Assembly (NCBI RefSeq): GCF_003991565.1
Contig: NZ_CP032819.1
Coordinates: forward strand, 3,844,001 to 3,908,000
DNA: 64,000 bases
Reading direction: 5' to 3'
From: Butyricimonas faecalis
Lineage (GTDB): Bacteria; Bacteroidota; Bacteroidia; Bacteroidales; Marinifilaceae
Each line of letters opens with the position of its first letter. Position 1 is the stretch's first letter. The notes under the pieces are model-generated. The model did no database searches and was not told the DNA's origin. It worked only from the letters and a program-made list of their open reading frames with translations. This document shows positions 8,482 to 17,425 of this stretch, piece by piece. The translations under genes were made by a program, and so were the position numbers.

Positions 8482-9606
8482 ATGAAATTGAAAACGTTTA
8501 TAGATCAATTTTTAGCTTTCACGCAGAAAGAGTTTTTTCATATTCTTCGCGACAGAAAGACCTTGCTAGTGTTGGTTGTGTTGCCGATCTCCCAATTGTT
8601 GATATTCGGTTTTGCTTTGAATAGTAGTTTGACGGAGATGCCGACGGCCGTGCTAGATCTGTCGAATGATCGGATGAGTCGCCAAATTATTTCAAAAATA
8701 GACGCTAGTTCTACATTTAAAGTAGAGGAGTATGTACATTCCATGCAGGAGGTAGATGAGTTGTTTAAATCCGGAAAATTGTCACAGGTATTTGTGTTCA
8801 TGCCCGGTTTTGAGCGTGAGATTAAACGCACTGGCAAAGGGAATGTACAGATCATTATGGATGCGAGTTTGCAGATTAACGCTTCCACGTTGGAATCTTA
8901 TATTTTGGCTACATTGTTGGAATATCAGCAGGAGATCAATGCGGGGCGGGAGTTGCCTATACAGATTATTCCGGAGGTGAAGATGAGGTATAATCCTCGT
9001 TTGGATAGTGCGTTTCATTTTGTGCCCGGGGTGATTGGAATTGTGTTGATGTTAGTTTGTTCGATGATGGCTTCATTGGCTATCGTGAAAGAAAAAGAGT
9101 CTGGAACGATGGAGGTACTACTGGTTTCACCCGTGAGACCACCCGTCATTATTTTGGCAAAGTTGGTGCCTTATTTGTTGGTAGGAATGATAAATATTGT
9201 GGTTATTTTGCTGATATCCGTGTTTATTTTGAACGTACCCATAGCAGGAAATATCTTTTTGCTATTTCTGGTCGGAACGATTTTTACATTGTCATCGTTG
9301 GCTCTAGGAATCATGGTATCGGTTTTGACGAAGACGCAGCGTAGTGCTATTATCATTTCTATTGCCGGATTGATGTTGCCGGCAATCACGTTATCCGGTT
9401 TTATATTTCCATTGGGCTCGTTGTCATTGTTGATGAAAGTGATTGTTCATTTGATGCCGGTAACGTTGTTCATTTCTGCTGCAAGAAATATTATGATTAA
9501 GGGTTTGGGGATGGATGCTGTTTACCCGGAATTATTCGGTTTGATTGTGATTACCGTGGTGTTAATTGTTATTAGTATTAAGTGTTTCAAAAACCGCTTG
9601 TCATGA
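8482..9606 (+). CDS. ABC-2 family permease (YbhS/YhhJ type)
   Basis: The product has 374 residues. The ATG at 8482 is chosen; a GTG directly before it is also in frame. The order is one N-terminal membrane helix (LLVLVVLPISQLLIFGFAL), a large periplasmic domain (about residues 55-175) and five C-terminal membrane helices. The family signature KEKESGTMEVLLVSPVRP lies near residue 205. It starts 4 bases after the ATPase stop. Its stop codon overlaps the start of the second permease (ATGA at 9603), which suggests equimolar production of a heterodimeric channel. The likely role is export of small hydrophobic compounds or lipids toward HlyD/TolC. Confidence 0.93.
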   Translation: MKLKTFIDQFLAFTQKEFFHILRDRKTLLVLVVLPISQLLIFGFALNSSLTEMPTAVLDLSNDRMSRQIISKIDASSTFKVEEYVHSMQEVDELFKSGKLSQVFVFMPGFEREIKRTGKGNVQIIMDASLQINASTLESYILATLLEYQQEINAGRELPIQIIPEVKMRYNPRLDSAFHFVPGVIGIVLMLVCSMMASLAIVKEKESGTMEVLLVSPVRPPVIILAKLVPYLLVGMINIVVILLISVFILNVPIAGNIFLLFLVGTIFTLSSLALGIMVSVLTKTQRSAIIISIAGLMLPAITLSGFIFPLGSLSLLMKVIVHLMPVTLFISAARNIMIKGLGMDAVYPELFGLIVITVVLIVISIKCFKNRLS

Positions 9607-11021
9607 GGATTCTTGGATTTTTATTGCAAAAAGAGTTTATTCAAATATTCAGGGATAAGACGATACTGCTGATTTTATTTTTAATCACGGTGATCTTGTT
9701 GTTTATTCTTCCTCCGGCGGCAAAAGTTCGGACTTCTCGAATTGCGTTGAGCGTGGTGGATCACGATCGTACAGGGACATCATCCAATTTTTTGCGCAAG
9801 TTGACAAGTTCCGGTCAATTTGCCATTGGTGCCTACACGAATACTTACGAGGAGGGGTTGAAGGTTTTGGAAAAGAGTAAGACTTCTGGAATTCTTGAGA
9901 TTCCTAAAGGATTTGAGAAGAACATTATGGAACGGGTGGAGGCCCCCATTATGTTGGAGATAGATGCGGTGAACGGGGTGACGGCGGGACTATCATCGTT
10001 TTATTTTTTACAGATCTTGGGAGAATATATAGAGGAGTATGCGGAAGGATTTGGTTTCCAGTCCGGTTTTCAAATTGAATCACAAGAAGAGATGATGGCT
10101 CGGGTAGAAGCGGAGGCTCAAGCAGAGATGACGAAACGTCTTAGGAAGGAGGCTGCATACCGGGAAAATGTGATGCAAATGCAGGAGGTTGCAATGCAGA
10201 CAGATATGCCCGAAACGGAAAAAATAACGTGGGGTGAAAATTACGGTATCTCCACAAGTCTATCCGATATGGAGAATGGGAATTCGAATGAAGAGATTGT
10301 GGTGCCCCGGTTTGTACAGGAAAGTTACGTGTCGGATGTAACCGTTCCGCTTATTGAGAAACCTGCTGATTGCGGATTCGAGCAAGTAAATATGGTGGTG
10401 AGTCATCGTTATAATCCGGATGGAGAATCCAGCTTATATCAAATCCCTTCTCTTTTAGCCATATTGGTATGTATTATAGGAACAACCTTATCCGCTTTGA
10501 ATATTGTGACAGAAAAGGAAAGTGGAACAATAGAACAAATGAATGTGAGTCCGGTGAGTCGGAGTGCTTTTATCGTTTCAAAAATTGTTCCCTCTTGGGT
10601 GATAGGAATGGCTATTTTAACGATTGGCTTGATTATTGTGCGGGTAATGTACGGGATTGTACCCCAAAGTAGTTATTGGAGTATCTATTTGATTTCATTT
10701 CTTTTTTTGGTTTCCATGGTTGGATTTGGCGTGCTAATTTCCACGGCGTGTAGAAATCAACAGCAAGCCATGTTGTTGTGTTTTTTCTTTTTGTTGATTA
10801 TATGTTTGTTGTGTGGCATGTGGACTCCGATAGACAGTATGCCAACATGGGCGAGATTTATTGCGGATATAAATCCATTGCGTTATTATATTGAGGTTAT
10901 GCGACTTTTCTTTGCTTATGGCAGTGAGTTACGGCATGTGTTGCCGCAGATGGGTGCCTTGTGTGTGTTTATCGTGGTGTTTAACGCATGGGCTATTATG
11001 AATTTCAGAAAAGCTAGATAA
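9603..11021 (+). CDS. ABC-2 family permease with long extracytoplasmic insert (YbhR type)
   Basis: The product has about 472 residues. The ATG at 9603 overlaps the previous stop as ATGA; a GTG 21 bases upstream is in frame but lies deep in the neighbour. The first helix is ILLILFLITVILLFILPPA. A periplasmic domain of roughly 240 residues follows, containing a Glu/Met-rich coiled-coil-like stretch (EEMMARVEAEAQAEM near residue 165). Five further helices come after the signature TEKESGTIEQMNVSPVSR. It is about 100 residues longer than its partner because of the insert, which may dock on the HlyD adaptor. It is the last gene of the efflux unit; the metalloprotease follows after 15 bases and is probably cotranscribed. 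Confidence 0.92.
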   Translation: MRILGFLLQKEFIQIFRDKTILLILFLITVILLFILPPAAKVRTSRIALSVVDHDRTGTSSNFLRKLTSSGQFAIGAYTNTYEEGLKVLEKSKTSGILEIPKGFEKNIMERVEAPIMLEIDAVNGVTAGLSSFYFLQILGEYIEEYAEGFGFQSGFQIESQEEMMARVEAEAQAEMTKRLRKEAAYRENVMQMQEVAMQTDMPETEKITWGENYGISTSLSDMENGNSNEEIVVPRFVQESYVSDVTVPLIEKPADCGFEQVNMVVSHRYNPDGESSLYQIPSLLAILVCIIGTTLSALNIVTEKESGTIEQMNVSPVSRSAFIVSKIVPSWVIGMAILTIGLIIVRVMYGIVPQSSYWSIYLISFLFLVSMVGFGVLISTACRNQQQAMLLCFFFLLIICLLCGMWTPIDSMPTWARFIADINPLRYYIEVMRLFFAYGSELRHVLPQMGALCVFIVVFNAWAIMNFRKAR

Positions 11022-11036
11022 TTAAATATTGTATGT

Positions 11037-13703
11037 ATGAAAAAAAGTTTTGTATTTTTATTTATTTCGTTATTTCTTTTCTCCTTATGTGATACTGCAT
11101 GTGGACAGGAGGATACAAAGAAAAAGAAATCTGAAAGTAAGACTGCCGAAACTGCAAAGAAACCGGCAGCTAAATCAGTAAGTAAATATGACAAGTTGTT
11201 CGACAAGAAAGGGCATATTGCTACAACGGGTGGTTTTATGACCTTACACCTGGTGGATGGAAAATTGTATTTCGAGTTACCATTGAAATATATGGGACGA
11301 GAAATGTTGTTAGCTTCCACGGCTTCAGAGTCTAGTAATCCGATGCTTTGTACAAACGGTTACAAAGCGCATACTCCTCGCCACATCAAGTTTACTTTGG
11401 AAGATAGCACGGTGTACATGAGAAGTGTTAATGCTGCTTTGGATTGCCGTGTAAACGGGGAGCGGGGAAAATTGTTGAAAGAGAAAAATTTCATAGAGCC
11501 GATGTTGGAGGCATATGAAGTGGCTGCTTGGAATAAAGACCGTTCTGCTGTTGTATTTAACGTGACCTCTTTGTTTACGGGATCGGATGCAGATTTGTCT
11601 CCCGTTAATGATGGTATTGGGAAGTTGACCGTAAAAGCATCTCCTCAGAAGGCAGGAATAAAATTGGATGAGATTAAAGCGTTTGAAGACAATGTGATGG
11701 TTTCAACTTGGTATGCTTATCGTGTATCTGTGAGCCAAGGAAGAACTCCCGTGGTGACTGATGCTCCGTTGACCGTGAAGGCGTTGCGTTCATTGTTGTT
11801 ATTGCCGGAGGATCGTATGCGCCCAAGGTATTCAGATGCTCGTCTTGGAGTGTTTTTGACCGATAAGCAGAGTATCGAGGAAGAGGGTAGCCAAATGCGT
11901 AAATACTCTTTGGCAAATCGTTGGCGCTTGGAACCCCAGGATCCGAAAGCTTATAAGAGAGGAAAATTGGTGGAGCCGGTGAAACCGATTGTTTGGTATG
12001 TTGATGATGCATTCCCGGAATCTTGGAAAAAACCGATAAAAAAAGCTGTTTTGCGTTGGAATCAAGCTTTTGAGAAGATCGGTTTTAAGAACGTGATGCA
12101 AGTACGCGATTTCCCGAAAGATGATCCTAGTTTTGATCCGGACAATTTGAAATATTCTTGCATTCGTTATATCCCGTCGACAGTGCAAAATGCGATGGGG
12201 CCATCTTGGGTAGACCCGAAAACCGGAGAGATCATTACAGCCTCTGTAATTGTTTATAACGATATTGTGAAGTTGATTGCACAATGGCGTTTCACGCAAA
12301 CTGCACAGGTTGATCCTCGTGTTCGGGCTCAAGTAATGCCAGATGATGTAATGGATGAATCAATTACTTATGTGATTGCTCATGAGATTGGTCACACGTT
12401 GGGATTAATGCATAATATGGGAGCCTCTAGTGCCTTCCCGGTTGATTCGTTGCGTTCTGCCAATTTCACGAAAAAATACGGGACAACACCTTCGATCATG
12501 GATTATGCCAGATTCAATTATGTGGCACAACCTGGAGATAAGGGTGTAAAATTGACTCCTCCGGATTTAGGTGTGTATGATGAGTTTGTGATTAAATGGT
12601 TGTATACTTATTTCCCTGATCTAAAAAATGCAGATGAAGAAAATAAGGTGTTGGAGAAATGGGTAGATGAAAAAGCCGGAGATCCACTTTATCGCTTCAG
12701 AAAACAGCAGATGCTTGCTCGATTGGATCCTTCTGCTATTGAAGAAGATTTGGGAGATGATCCTGTGAAAGCAGCTGATTACGGTATCAAGAATTTGAAG
12801 TATATCTTGAAAAATATGAATAATTGGATCACAGATGATCCCGATGGTTCATATAGAAAGTCTTTGTACAACACGCTTGTTAGTCAATATGCTCGTTATT
12901 TGCAAAATGTAATATATAATGTGGGGGGTATTTACTTAACTGATGTAAAGGACGGGACTCCCGGAGAACGTGTTCAACCGGTTGATCGAGAAGTTCAACG
13001 TGCTTCTTTAAAATGGGTGTTGAAACAAATCAATGATTGTGATTGGTTGAATAATAAAGAGGTGACTAAACATTTTGGCCCGGACATGGCGATGTCTGCT
13101 CGGGTGCAGAATATGGCGATTATGGCTTTGTTTAAAGCAGGACAAAATGTAGTATTGGCATCTCATATTTCCAATAATTCTTATTCTCTGGAAGAGTATT
13201 GTAATGATTTGTACGATGGAGTGTGGGAGAGTGCTATTGCTAATCGGAAAGTAACCCAAGGAGATAAAATCATGCAAAAAAATATGTTGGCGATGATGAA
13301 ATCGTTAATTAAACCTTCATCTAATAATTTGTTGGGATCACTTTTAGGAGGTATTTCGAATGAAGTGGGTTCACCTTCTTGGGATGAGGTTGAATTGTAT
13401 GGTTTGTATGATGCGGTTACAGAAAAGGAGTCTATAGAGGAAATGAGTTCTTTGGGCATGACAGAACAAGAGAAGATAAACGAGGTGTTGAATAGTTTCG
13501 GGTTTGGATATGGCTATGGCTGGCAACGTCCGGTGAAGACGGATATTATTGATGAAACATTGACTAATTATTGTGCTATTGGGGTGAAATTGCGCACGTT
13601 GTTGATGGGTAAAGCAATGAACGCCACGGATCAGTCTTCTAAACAACACTATCAAGCCATGTTGTTTATGTTGATGCAGATGATGGATGGAATAAAATTA
13701 TAA
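11037..13703 (+). CDS. Large exported zinc metalloprotease, DUF5118/DUF5117 type (cassette A)
   Basis: The product has 888 residues. A Sec signal (FLFISLFLFSLCDTACG, then Gln) is followed by a Lys-rich linker (about residues 25-55). The DUF5118/5117-like N-terminal region contains LHLVDGKLYFELP, GREMLLAS and LRSLLLLPEDRMRPR. The catalytic domain carries HEIGHTLGLMH: His449, Glu450, His453 and His459, the extended HExxHxxGxxH zinc site of metzincin-like peptidases. SIMDYARFNYVAQPGD downstream supplies a Met-turn-like segment. It should hydrolyse peptides or proteins in the periplasm or at the surface. It is closely similar to the 883-residue protease at 25133 and is followed after 13 bases by a thioredoxin. 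Its placement behind the pump genes suggests cotranscription. Confidence 0.93.
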   Translation: MKKSFVFLFISLFLFSLCDTACGQEDTKKKKSESKTAETAKKPAAKSVSKYDKLFDKKGHIATTGGFMTLHLVDGKLYFELPLKYMGREMLLASTASESSNPMLCTNGYKAHTPRHIKFTLEDSTVYMRSVNAALDCRVNGERGKLLKEKNFIEPMLEAYEVAAWNKDRSAVVFNVTSLFTGSDADLSPVNDGIGKLTVKASPQKAGIKLDEIKAFEDNVMVSTWYAYRVSVSQGRTPVVTDAPLTVKALRSLLLLPEDRMRPRYSDARLGVFLTDKQSIEEEGSQMRKYSLANRWRLEPQDPKAYKRGKLVEPVKPIVWYVDDAFPESWKKPIKKAVLRWNQAFEKIGFKNVMQVRDFPKDDPSFDPDNLKYSCIRYIPSTVQNAMGPSWVDPKTGEIITASVIVYNDIVKLIAQWRFTQTAQVDPRVRAQVMPDDVMDESITYVIAHEIGHTLGLMHNMGASSAFPVDSLRSANFTKKYGTTPSIMDYARFNYVAQPGDKGVKLTPPDLGVYDEFVIKWLYTYFPDLKNADEENKVLEKWVDEKAGDPLYRFRKQQMLARLDPSAIEEDLGDDPVKAADYGIKNLKYILKNMNNWITDDPDGSYRKSLYNTLVSQYARYLQNVIYNVGGIYLTDVKDGTPGERVQPVDREVQRASLKWVLKQINDCDWLNNKEVTKHFGPDMAMSARVQNMAIMALFKAGQNVVLASHISNNSYSLEEYCNDLYDGVWESAIANRKVTQGDKIMQKNMLAMMKSLIKPSSNNLLGSLLGGISNEVGSPSWDEVELYGLYDAVTEKESIEEMSSLGMTEQEKINEVLNSFGFGYGYGWQRPVKTDIIDETLTNYCAIGVKLRTLLMGKAMNATDQSSKQHYQAMLFMLMQMMDGIKL

Positions 13704-13716
13704 ATAAAATCGGACG

Positions 13717-14814
13717 ATGAAATTTATGGTATTATTGTTTGTTATAATGTCTTTGGGCATTATAACAAACGCCCAGGATGGGGTAAAATTCGAAGATCTG
13801 ACTTTTGAGCAGGCTTTGGCTAAAGCGAAAGTCGAGAACAAACTTGTTTTTATGGATTGTTACACTTCATGGTGTGGACCTTGCAAGAGAATGTTGAATA
13901 CTGTTTTTGTTCAAAAAGAAGCTGGGGACTTTTTTAATCCCCGTTTCGTGAATGTAAAATACGACATGGAGAAAGGTGAAGGCATTGAACTGGCAAAACG
14001 TTTTAACGTGAAGAGTTTCCCGACCTTTTTTATTATTCGTCCCGATGGAAGCATACAGCATAAAATAGGAGGAGCAGGATCTTTAAAAGCTTTTTTGGGT
14101 TGGGTGGAGAAAGGATTGCATGAGGAAACTTCTCTTGACTTTCTGAATAAACAATACGAAAAAGGGGGAATGAATAAAAAACAAATGTTGGAGTATCATA
14201 GAGTTCTTTTGTGTGCCGGAGAGAGAGAGAATGCTAAAGTTATTTTAGATAAATTGAGAAGTCAGTTGAATGATGACGATCGGGTAAAAGCGGATTACTG
14301 GTTTTTGTTAGAAGGCCAACCACATGGATCTGAAGGATTCAATTTTGTTATCACTAATTATGCTAAGTTGAAGAAAAATATCGGAGAAGAGAAGTTGTCG
14401 GATTATTTGTCTGAAAATTACAACAAAGTTTTAAATAATGTCTTTAAAGAAGAGGGGAATAATGATGTAAAAGCGATAAAAAATTTATTGGATCAAGTGT
14501 CAAAGGAATGGAGTTTAATAGGTTGGAAACCAGATACTCGCTTACAGAATAAATTGAACTTGCTTAAAGCTTGTGTTTCCCGAAATGCGGAACAAATTAT
14601 TTCATGTATTGAATTCGGTTTGGACAAACAAAAGGTGTCTAAATGGAATTTTGATTTATGGATGATGCTGTCTGCATTGGAATTTGTGGACTTGGAAGGG
14701 GGAAAAGTGGATAAAGCGAGAATCTTGGCAATCGAGACAAGAATTCAAGGGTATTTTGCAAATTCAGCAAGTATGCAAAATCGACTGGCTCCTTATTTCA
14801 AAAGATTTAAATAA
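13717..14814 (+). CDS. Exported thioredoxin-domain protein with long C-terminal helical extension
   Basis: The product has 365 residues. The signal peptide (MVLLFVIMSLGIITNA, then Gln) is followed by a thioredoxin domain of about 120 residues with SWCGPCKRM (Cys53, Cys56) and SFPTFFIIRPDG around the cis-Pro. A region of about 230 residues, predicted helical and rich in Lys, Glu and Asn, follows. I do not recognise it; it could be a TPR-like substrate-binding module. It is the second envelope thioredoxin in cassette A and follows the metalloprotease directly, so reduction and proteolysis are coupled in the gene order. A strong terminator ends the transcript. Confidence 0.88.
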   Translation: MKFMVLLFVIMSLGIITNAQDGVKFEDLTFEQALAKAKVENKLVFMDCYTSWCGPCKRMLNTVFVQKEAGDFFNPRFVNVKYDMEKGEGIELAKRFNVKSFPTFFIIRPDGSIQHKIGGAGSLKAFLGWVEKGLHEETSLDFLNKQYEKGGMNKKQMLEYHRVLLCAGERENAKVILDKLRSQLNDDDRVKADYWFLLEGQPHGSEGFNFVITNYAKLKKNIGEEKLSDYLSENYNKVLNNVFKEEGNNDVKAIKNLLDQVSKEWSLIGWKPDTRLQNKLNLLKACVSRNAEQIISCIEFGLDKQKVSKWNFDLWMMLSALEFVDLEGGKVDKARILAIETRIQGYFANSASMQNRLAPYFKRFK

Positions 14815-14835
14815 ACTTTCTTGTTTATTTGTGTT

Positions 14836-14878
14836 AGAAGTTGTCTTGAAAGCTATGTTTTCAAGACAACTTCTTTTT
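14836..14878 (+). terminator. Rho-independent terminator ending cassette A
   Basis: A perfect 15-bp stem (14836-14850 with 14860-14874, beginning AGAAGTTGTC) has a 9-base loop and a T-run to 14878. It lies 22 bases after the thioredoxin stop. Confidence 0.93.
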
Positions 14879-15006
14879 AGGAATGTTCCTAAAAATTCAT
14901 TCGGTTTGTACCCCTAAAATTAAATTCATCCGTTCTATTCATAGAGAATAAGCTAGACTTGAACGGCGTGTGCAAGTCTTTGTTGAAACTAATATGATAA
15001 TTTTAT

Positions 15007-15516
15007 ATGAAAAGAATCTTAATTTTTTGCAGTGTTTGTTTGATGATTTTATTCGTGATGAGCACGATGGTTTCTTGTCGTAGTTGTGGTGATAAGAGAG
15101 TTGATGACATTTCTAAGGTCCCGGGAATTTACGAGGGGCAGGCAGAGTTGTTGATTCCGGATAATTTGAAAAAGATGGTTAAACCGGATTCTACAGGGAA
15201 AAGTCCGATTCCTGATGGCCCGATACCTTGTAAATTAGAGATAAAAAAGAATGAAAATAAAGAGTTAACAATCGAAATTGTTGATTTTAAAATGCCGAAT
15301 GGCATGGAACTGGCTCCCTCTTCTTGTCGGGTAAGCCAAGATGGTGAAGTATTTAATTTGGAAGGAGAAGGCAAGGTGTCGTTAGGAACTAAAGGTTCGT
15401 TGTCTTACGAACATGAGGGGAAAATAGAGGGAACCGCGATCCATTTGGATGGAACGGTATATATTATACCGAAAGTGTTGGGGGTAAAAATTGTATTTGA
15501 CGGAGAGAAAAAATAG
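15007..15516 (+). CDS. Hypothetical lipoprotein, beta-rich
   Basis: The product has 169 residues. The signal and lipobox are TMVSC (Cys24), followed by a second nearby Cys (CRSC). The mature part is predicted almost wholly beta-strand: GIYEGQAELLIP, LEIKKNENKELTIEIVDF, FNLEGEGKVSLG and TAIHLDGTVYIIP. This pattern resembles the small lipocalin-like or calycin-like lipoproteins of Bacteroidetes, but I cannot name a family with confidence. It begins 192 bases after the cassette A terminator. The leader contains a small hairpin (AGACTTG at 14955, CAAGTCT at 14973). The next lipoprotein gene follows after 32 bases and has a similar beginning (G.Y.G followed by strands), so the two may be related and cotranscribed. 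Confidence 0.8.
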   Translation: MKRILIFCSVCLMILFVMSTMVSCRSCGDKRVDDISKVPGIYEGQAELLIPDNLKKMVKPDSTGKSPIPDGPIPCKLEIKKNENKELTIEIVDFKMPNGMELAPSSCRVSQDGEVFNLEGEGKVSLGTKGSLSYEHEGKIEGTAIHLDGTVYIIPKVLGVKIVFDGEKK

Positions 15517-15548
15517 AAAATGTTAAGTTTTAAATTTTATGGTATAAC

Positions 15549-16619
15549 ATGAAAAGATTTTTTGTTTTAATGGCAATTTTGGGAATTGCATTCTGTTTTG
15601 CTTGTGGCGATGATAACGGGGATGGTTCTTTAAATTTGAATGGAAGCTATTCAGGAGATGCGTTAAAATTGACGTATAGTGATGTCGTGTTTCCTGGAAA
15701 AACCGTGGTATTTTCTTCACAAGATGGTCAGGGTGCTTCCTTGACATTGAATGGGGTTATTCCCGGGGAGTTGGAAACAGTTATTTCAGAAGTAGAATTG
15801 CTACAGGATAATGCAGGTTATCAGTTAACGGGAAAAGATGAAAACATTCACCGGGCTATAAATTTGACAGGGAAAATAGAAAAAGGTTTGTTGGTGTTGG
15901 GTGTGAACGTGAAATTTGATAATGTTTTGATCGGGAAATGGTTGTTGAACGAGAAAAAGCCGGGGAGTGTGATTTGGACTACGGTTGATGGAGAATCTGT
16001 TACATTGGCAGAAATAACGACTGCAAATGGTGTACGAATAATGTCTTTAACAACCAAAACAGTTGCTACCCTTCTCCCGATGCTGATGAAGGAATTAACC
16101 AATTATTTAAAGGATATATCTTTTCTAGCGGATGGAAATCTATTGGCTACCTATAATGCTTCTGAATCGGAAACTGCAGCTGATTGGAAATCCTTAGATC
16201 TGAATTCTATTCATTATTATGTGGAGGATGAAACAAATTGCTGCATTTATCCGAATGTAGAAACGTTAGCTAGTCAGATTCCGGCACTGGATACAATGAA
16301 AATAGAAAAATCAATGCTTCAGCAATTTCTGGTAAATGGTGTTCCTCTTAATTTTGATTTAAAAGAAGACGTTGATCCTAGAACATTGTATATGTATGTG
16401 GATGAAGAGTATATTAAACAATTGATCCCGTTAATCAAAATGGCAGGAAGTGTTGTTCCGGAGGATGCAAAGATTGAAATACCGGCGACTAGTGGTTCTC
16501 CCCTGTACATTTCTTTAAAAGAATTACTGACAAATCTACCTGTAGCGTTAGAGAAAACGGAAACGTTGGAGATTGGATTGAATTTTATTGAAACGAAAGA
16601 TCCATCGAAAAGTGAGTAG
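15549..16619 (+). CDS. Hypothetical lipoprotein resembling DUF4925 proteins
   Basis: The product has 356 residues. The signal ends in lipobox CFAC (Cys19) followed by GDDNGDG. The first 110 residues have the sequence style of DUF4925-like lipoproteins as I remember it (LNGSYSGDALKLTYSD, then GKTVVFSSQDG, then LTLNGVIPGE). A longer C-terminal half follows, including DPRTLYMYVDEEYIKQLIP. The function is unknown. It is probably cotranscribed with the lipoprotein before it, and a hairpin terminator follows at 16657. It may be a surface-exposed accessory binding protein for one of the adjacent SusC/SusD systems; that is inference from position only. Confidence 0.78.
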   Translation: MKRFFVLMAILGIAFCFACGDDNGDGSLNLNGSYSGDALKLTYSDVVFPGKTVVFSSQDGQGASLTLNGVIPGELETVISEVELLQDNAGYQLTGKDENIHRAINLTGKIEKGLLVLGVNVKFDNVLIGKWLLNEKKPGSVIWTTVDGESVTLAEITTANGVRIMSLTTKTVATLLPMLMKELTNYLKDISFLADGNLLATYNASESETAADWKSLDLNSIHYYVEDETNCCIYPNVETLASQIPALDTMKIEKSMLQQFLVNGVPLNFDLKEDVDPRTLYMYVDEEYIKQLIPLIKMAGSVVPEDAKIEIPATSGSPLYISLKELLTNLPVALEKTETLEIGLNFIETKDPSKSE

Positions 16620-16656
16620 GTTTTGTTAAATATGATCAAGTTATACTGATTTTGAG

Positions 16657-16692
16657 AATAGCAGCATGCCGGTAGGGATGTCTGCTATTTTG
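16657..16692 (+). terminator. Hairpin terminator between the lipoprotein genes and the ECF sigma gene
   Basis: AATAGCAG (16657-16664) pairs perfectly with CTGCTATT (16682-16689). The inner CATGCC and GGGATG add pairs with one mismatch, and a T-rich stretch follows. Confidence 0.65.
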
Positions 16693-16718
16693 ATTTTTGA
16701 CGGGAATGTCTATCTTTG
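16689..16718 (+). promoter_or_regulatory. Bacteroidetes-type promoter of the ECF sigma gene
   Basis: TTTG at 16689-16692 and TATCTTTG at 16711-16718 (consensus TAnnTTTG) are 18 bases apart, as in the Bacteroides sigma-ABfr promoter. The start codon lies 33 bases downstream. Confidence 0.75.
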
Positions 16719-16751
16719 CATAAATCATAATTATCGATTTAGATTTTTATA

Positions 16752-17315
16752 ATGGTATATAGCGAATCGGAGATTATACACGAACTGGAGGCAGGAAATG
16801 AAAGCTGTCTGAATATGCTTTTTGATAATTATTATCGGGCATTGTGCGTGTATGCGTTTCGGTTTGTTTCAGATGGAGATGATGTGGAGGATATAGTGCA
16901 AGAGGTGTTTGTCTCTTTCTGGATGAATAAAAAAAGAACTGTTTTTTCCGGTTCCATTCGTTCTTATCTTTTCGGGGCAGTAGCCAAGGCTGCAGCTAAA
17001 TTTGCTACACGTCGAGCAAAGATCATGTTTGACGACGTGGAAAAATATGTCGATCAATTTTTAGAAGAGTTGGGGGATTATGATGAGAACGAGTTCACTC
17101 GATTACGTGATAGCGTATATGCCCGGGTGGAAGCTTTGCCCGAAAAGACAAAAAATATATTTAAAGCTGTAGTGTTGGATAACATGACTTATCAGCAAGT
17201 GGGGGAACGGTTCGGAATAACCGTGAATACCGTAAAAACAATGTATTACAGGGCGTTGAAACAGTTGAAAGAAGAGTTGGGAGGGAATGCCGTGGTATTG
17301 TTTTTTATTCTTTAA
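16752..17315 (+). CDS. ECF RNA polymerase sigma factor (FecI-like)
   Basis: The product has 187 residues. Region 2 (about residues 20-85) contains ALCVYAFRFVSDGDDVEDIVQEVF, written here as ALCVYAFRF then DDVEDIVQEVFVSFW, the usual core-binding and -10 recognition helix. Region 4 (about residues 120-175) contains LDNMTYQQVGERFGI followed by TVKTMYYRALKQLKEEL, a helix-turn-helix. It is followed after 110 bases by a FecR anti-sigma factor and then an STN-bearing SusC, the standard three-part cell-surface signalling unit. Ligand binding to SusC should release this sigma to transcribe the SusC-SusD-protease operon. Confidence 0.94.
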   Translation: MVYSESEIIHELEAGNESCLNMLFDNYYRALCVYAFRFVSDGDDVEDIVQEVFVSFWMNKKRTVFSGSIRSYLFGAVAKAAAKFATRRAKIMFDDVEKYVDQFLEELGDYDENEFTRLRDSVYARVEALPEKTKNIFKAVVLDNMTYQQVGERFGITVNTVKTMYYRALKQLKEELGGNAVVLFFIL

Positions 17316-17425
17316 CAATAAGTTTTTACTCGTAAATTTGTTAAAATTATTCTTCCTGCAATTTTCTTTAAAAAAATTGTCATCTCTTTTTCGATTTTCT
17401 GGTATATAAAAGAAACGAGATTGAG

